34,879 bases of DNA from Planctomycetota bacterium (GTDB taxonomy: Bacteria > Planctomycetota > UBA1135 > UBA2386), in NCBI GenBank assembly GCA_016793305.1, contig JAEUHU010000100.1, forward strand, positions 1 to 34,879, read 5' to 3'. Made by a program: the position numbers and the translations under genes. Shown here in pieces: positions 32,445 to 34,879 of the stretch (position 1 is its first letter; each line of letters starts with the position of its first letter). The notes under the pieces were generated by a model, which saw nothing but the letters and a program-made list of their open reading frames with translations, searched no databases and was not told where the DNA came from.

Positions 32445-34250
32445 ATGCAGAACGGCAACCGGGCGTTCGCCCTCGTCGACCGGAAGGCGCCCGCATGGCA
32501 GCGCTGGTGCGCTGGCGTGGTCGAGCGGCTCACGGGCCTCCGTGGGCTCGACGAGGTCGCGCGCAACCTGGACCGGCGCCTCGGTGTGCCGACCGCGCGG
32601 CCGACGGCCAAGGCGTGGCTCGGTGCGGCGCGCGACTGGCTGCGCCTCGACCTCGACCTGCCCGACGGCGACCTCGAACGAGTGCCCCGGCAAGGTCCGG
32701 TGCTGGTCGCCGCCGAACATCCGACCGGCGCCATGGAAGGCATCGTTCTCCTGGCGCTGCTGCTGCGGCGCCGCCCCGACGTGAAGGTGCTCGGCAACCG
32801 CTGGCTCGCGCGCCTGCCGGCCCTGGCCGACCTGGTGATCCCGGTCGACGTGTTCGGCGAAGCCAACCCGCGGGCGCTGCGCGCCGCGGTGCGCCACCTG
32901 CGCGAAGGTGGCCTGCTGCTGGCGTTCCCCGCCGGCGAGGTCGCGCGCGGCGGCTGGTTCCGCCGCCGTCCACGCGAAGGCCGCTGGCAGAGGGCCTTCG
33001 CCGGCCTGCAACGCCTGGCCGACGCGCCGGTCGTGCCCGTGCACGTCGGCGCCCGCGGTGCCAGGTGGCTCGAACGGCTCGCCGCCGTCCACCCGCTGCT
33101 GCGCACGCTGCTGTTGCCGCGCACGCTGCTCGACCAACAGCAGCGCACCGTGGCGCTGCGCGTCGGCCACACCATCGCCCCGAGCCAGCTCGAGCGCTTC
33201 GCCGCCACCGCCGACCAGGAACGCGCCGACTACCTGCGGCTGCGCACCGAGATCCTGGCGCGCCGCGTCGCCGGCGACGCGCTGCCGGCCCTGCCGAAGG
33301 CCCCGCCGAAGGAACCACTCGCCGCCCGCGGCGACGCCGACGCCCTGGCTGCGGAGATCGCCGCCTTGCCGGCCACGTGCCACTTGCTGGCCGGCAACGG
33401 CCTGCAGGTCGTGTGCGCCCGAGCCACCGCGATCCCGCACACGCTGCTCGAGATCGGCCGGCTGCGCGAGTCGACGTTCCGCGCCGCCGGCGAAGGCTCG
33501 GGCAAGGCCCGCGACCTCGATCGGTTCGACACCGACTACCACCACCTGTTCGTCTGGGATCCGGCCGCTCGGGAGATCGTCGGCAGCTACCGGCTCGGGC
33601 TCACCGACGAACTGCGCGCCGCCGGCGGCGACGCCGCGGTCTACTCGTCCGGTTTCCACACGTTCGCGCCCGAGTTCTGGCGCCGCGTCGGACCGGCCCT
33701 CGAACTCGGTCGCAGCTTCGTGCAGCCCGCCTACCAGCGGCAGTTCGCGCCGCTGCTGCTGCTGTGGCGCGGCATCGGCGCCTTCGTGGCCAGGAACCCG
33801 CGCTATCGCCACCTGTTCGGCCTCGTCAGCATCGCCGCCGACCACCACGCCACGTCGGTGCGGCTGATGGTCGACCACCTGCAGAGCCACTGCCTCGCCG
33901 AGGAGCTCGCTCCGTTCGTGCGCACGCGGAGGCCGTGGCGCGCCGGCTTCTTCGAACGTCGTTCGCTGCAGTGGCGCCCCGAGCAGATCGCAGCCTTGCC
34001 CGACGTGTCGGCGATGGTCCGCGAACTCGAGACCAACCGCGCCGGCGTGCCGATCCTGCTCGAGCAGTACTTGAAGCTCGGCGCACGCCTGCTCGGGGTG
34101 AACGTCGACCCGGACTTCCACACCATCGACGCCCTGGTGGTGATCGATCTGCTGCGCACGCCGCCGCACCTGCTGGTGCGCTACCTCGGCGACAGCGGCA
34201 AGAGTGCCCTGCACGCCCACCACGGTGGTCCGCAAGCCGCGGGGGCCTGA
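32445..34250 (+). CDS. Two-domain acyltransferase, OlsF-like (PlsC-type plus GNAT-type)
   Basis: A 601-residue bifunctional-looking enzyme. The N-terminal domain (about 80-300) is PlsC-like: VLVAAEHPTGAMEGIVLL (86-103) stands where NHPxGxxDG is expected, with LLLAFPAGEVARGGWF (157-172) as the second motif. His92 is kept, but the preceding Asn and the Asp after it are both Glu. The C-terminal domain (about 345-590) is of the hemolysin/OlsB GNAT type: EIGRLRESTFRAAGEGSG, DRFDTDYHHLFVWD, IVGSYRLGLTDEL and LELGRSFVQPAYQR. Such fusions (OlsF) make ornithine or related amino-acid lipids in two acylation steps. The ATG at 32445 is the only sensible start. The product lipid cannot be read from the sequence. 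Confidence 0.85.
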   Translation: MQNGNRAFALVDRKAPAWQRWCAGVVERLTGLRGLDEVARNLDRRLGVPTARPTAKAWLGAARDWLRLDLDLPDGDLERVPRQGPVLVAAEHPTGAMEGIVLLALLLRRRPDVKVLGNRWLARLPALADLVIPVDVFGEANPRALRAAVRHLREGGLLLAFPAGEVARGGWFRRRPREGRWQRAFAGLQRLADAPVVPVHVGARGARWLERLAAVHPLLRTLLLPRTLLDQQQRTVALRVGHTIAPSQLERFAATADQERADYLRLRTEILARRVAGDALPALPKAPPKEPLAARGDADALAAEIAALPATCHLLAGNGLQVVCARATAIPHTLLEIGRLRESTFRAAGEGSGKARDLDRFDTDYHHLFVWDPAAREIVGSYRLGLTDELRAAGGDAAVYSSGFHTFAPEFWRRVGPALELGRSFVQPAYQRQFAPLLLLWRGIGAFVARNPRYRHLFGLVSIAADHHATSVRLMVDHLQSHCLAEELAPFVRTRRPWRAGFFERRSLQWRPEQIAALPDVSAMVRELETNRAGVPILLEQYLKLGARLLGVNVDPDFHTIDALVVIDLLRTPPHLLVRYLGDSGKSALHAHHGGPQAAGA

Positions 34251-34283
34251 GGACCCAGGGATTCCGCGGGCCGAGCGTCACGG

Positions 34284-34308
34284 CGGCCCGGTCGCGGGGA
34301 TCGGGCCG
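34284..34308 (+). other. Hairpin just upstream of the last gene
   Basis: A 7-bp perfect stem (CGGCCCG/CGGGCCG) with an 11-base loop ends 2 bases before the ATG of the last gene and would hide its leader. It might equally terminate the acyltransferase transcript (stop at 34250). No SD is visible between the hairpin and the ATG. Confidence 0.35.
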
Positions 34309-34310
34309 TC

Positions 34311-34879
34311 ATGACCACCCGCATGCTCGCCTGCTTCCTGTCCGGGGCCGCCGTGGCCCTGGGCCTGCCCGCGCAGACCTTCACGTTCCCGCTGAACCCG
34401 CGCGCGACGTTCCTGCGCACCAACAGCGACAGCCCAGCGGCGCCCCTGGTCCTCGACCTCGCCGGGCTCGGAGTGGCACCCGGGTCCTGGTTGCGCATCG
34501 GCACGACCGGCGGCTTCCGCTACATCAACGGTGGCCAGGACGGGTACCAGGCCCTGTGCGGCGTGTTCAGCGCCGGCAGCACCGTACTGGCTACGAACCT
34601 GCAGCAGCGCGTGCCCGGAGCCATCGCCGCGGGCCCGGCCTTCTCGTCGGCGAACACCTACTTCGGCGGACTGCCGATGGACATCCCGCAGGACTTCTTC
34701 TGCAGCCGCAAGGGCTGGTCGGACAGCGTCGTGGTGGAAGTCCCTGGCGGCGCCACGCACCTGATCCTCGGGGTGCACGATTCGCTCTACAACGACAACG
34801 TCGACCCGAACGGCGACCACGCCGCCGTCGTGACGGTGCTGCCGACCCCGACGCTGCCGGGCACCGGCGAGCACCTGGA
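34311..34879 (+). CDS. Secreted beta-sandwich-like protein (partial, cut by right edge)
   Basis: The ATG is at 34311, and the frame stays open for 189 codons to the end of the window. The N-terminus MTTRMLACFLSGAAVALGLPAQ is a signal peptide. The mature part is rich in beta-type sequence: GSWLRIGTTGGFRYINGGQDGYQALCGVF, then VLATNLQQRVPGAI, and VVVEVPGGATHLILGVHDSLYNDNVDPNGDHAAVV. The last segment matches the V-P-x-G-A-x-x-L-x-L-G-x-x-D-x-x-Y-x-D-N pattern of LecA/galactose-binding-like modules common in secreted proteins of planctomycetes. The carbohydrate-binding role is inferred from this pattern. The C-terminus, and so any sorting signal, is missing. Confidence 0.75.
   Translation, partial: MTTRMLACFLSGAAVALGLPAQTFTFPLNPRATFLRTNSDSPAAPLVLDLAGLGVAPGSWLRIGTTGGFRYINGGQDGYQALCGVFSAGSTVLATNLQQRVPGAIAAGPAFSSANTYFGGLPMDIPQDFFCSRKGWSDSVVVEVPGGATHLILGVHDSLYNDNVDPNGDHAAVVTVLPTPTLPGTGEHL

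Overview
The window is about 35 kb of very GC-rich DNA, densely packed with bacterial genes. It has no rRNA, tRNA, CRISPR array or recognisable insertion sequence. The cell is a diderm: there is a LolA-like carrier, a SurA-like periplasmic isomerase, an MsbA-like flippase, lipoproteins and an LpxL-like acyltransferase. GTG starts are common and Shine-Dalgarno sequences are mostly weak. Secreted proteins such as the one at the right edge suggest a high-GC member of Planctomycetota. That placement is an inference from style, not from a database search.

Left third (1-9840, all minus strand). This is eleven tightly coupled genes that match the conserved part of aryl-polyene (APE)/flexirubin-type pigment clusters. 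In transcription order they are: acyl carrier protein, COG4648 membrane protein, AMP-ligase/dehydratase fusion, family-2 glycosyltransferase, LpxL-like acyltransferase, hotdog thioesterase, LolA-like protein, MMPL exporter, DUF3261 lipoprotein, active ketosynthase, and a ketosynthase-like chain-length-factor homologue cut by the left edge. Most junctions are 4-base GTGA/ATGA overlaps. The adenylation half of the fusion and the chain-length factor lack expected catalytic residues. The expected ketoreductase and further ketosynthase/dehydratase genes would lie beyond the left edge.

Flank of the cluster (9957-13065). A divergent polysaccharide deacetylase meets, tail to tail, a two-gene unit of an integral membrane protein and a membrane-anchored C45-type Ntn hydrolase.

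Housekeeping middle (13172-27895). In order: clpB, with a cluster of near-perfect palindromes upstream that resemble operators; purB; a small secreted Cys/Trp/His-rich protein; a minus-strand run of an unrecognised 340-aa protein, a FlhG/MinD-like ATPase, a ComEA-like HhH protein, nadC, an orphan RsbW-like ATPase and a VanZ-like protein; ruvC, with an insertion and a very strong hairpin at its 3' end; the overlapping plus-strand pair ispD-ispF; an MsbA-like ABC exporter convergent with and overlapping ispF; and a SurA/parvulin-like isomerase.

Right third (28048-34879). Three GTGA junctions link a plus-strand unit of four unrecognised genes, at least three of them for envelope or secreted proteins. 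The last looks like a gluzincin peptidase whose HExxH motif has decayed. After it come a minus-strand unknown protein, a large OlsF-like two-domain acyltransferase (PlsC-like plus GNAT-like), and a secreted protein cut by the right edge. The best candidates for new biology are the rearranged APE-like cluster with its degenerate ligase fusion, the palindrome cluster upstream of clpB, and the unknown envelope operon.
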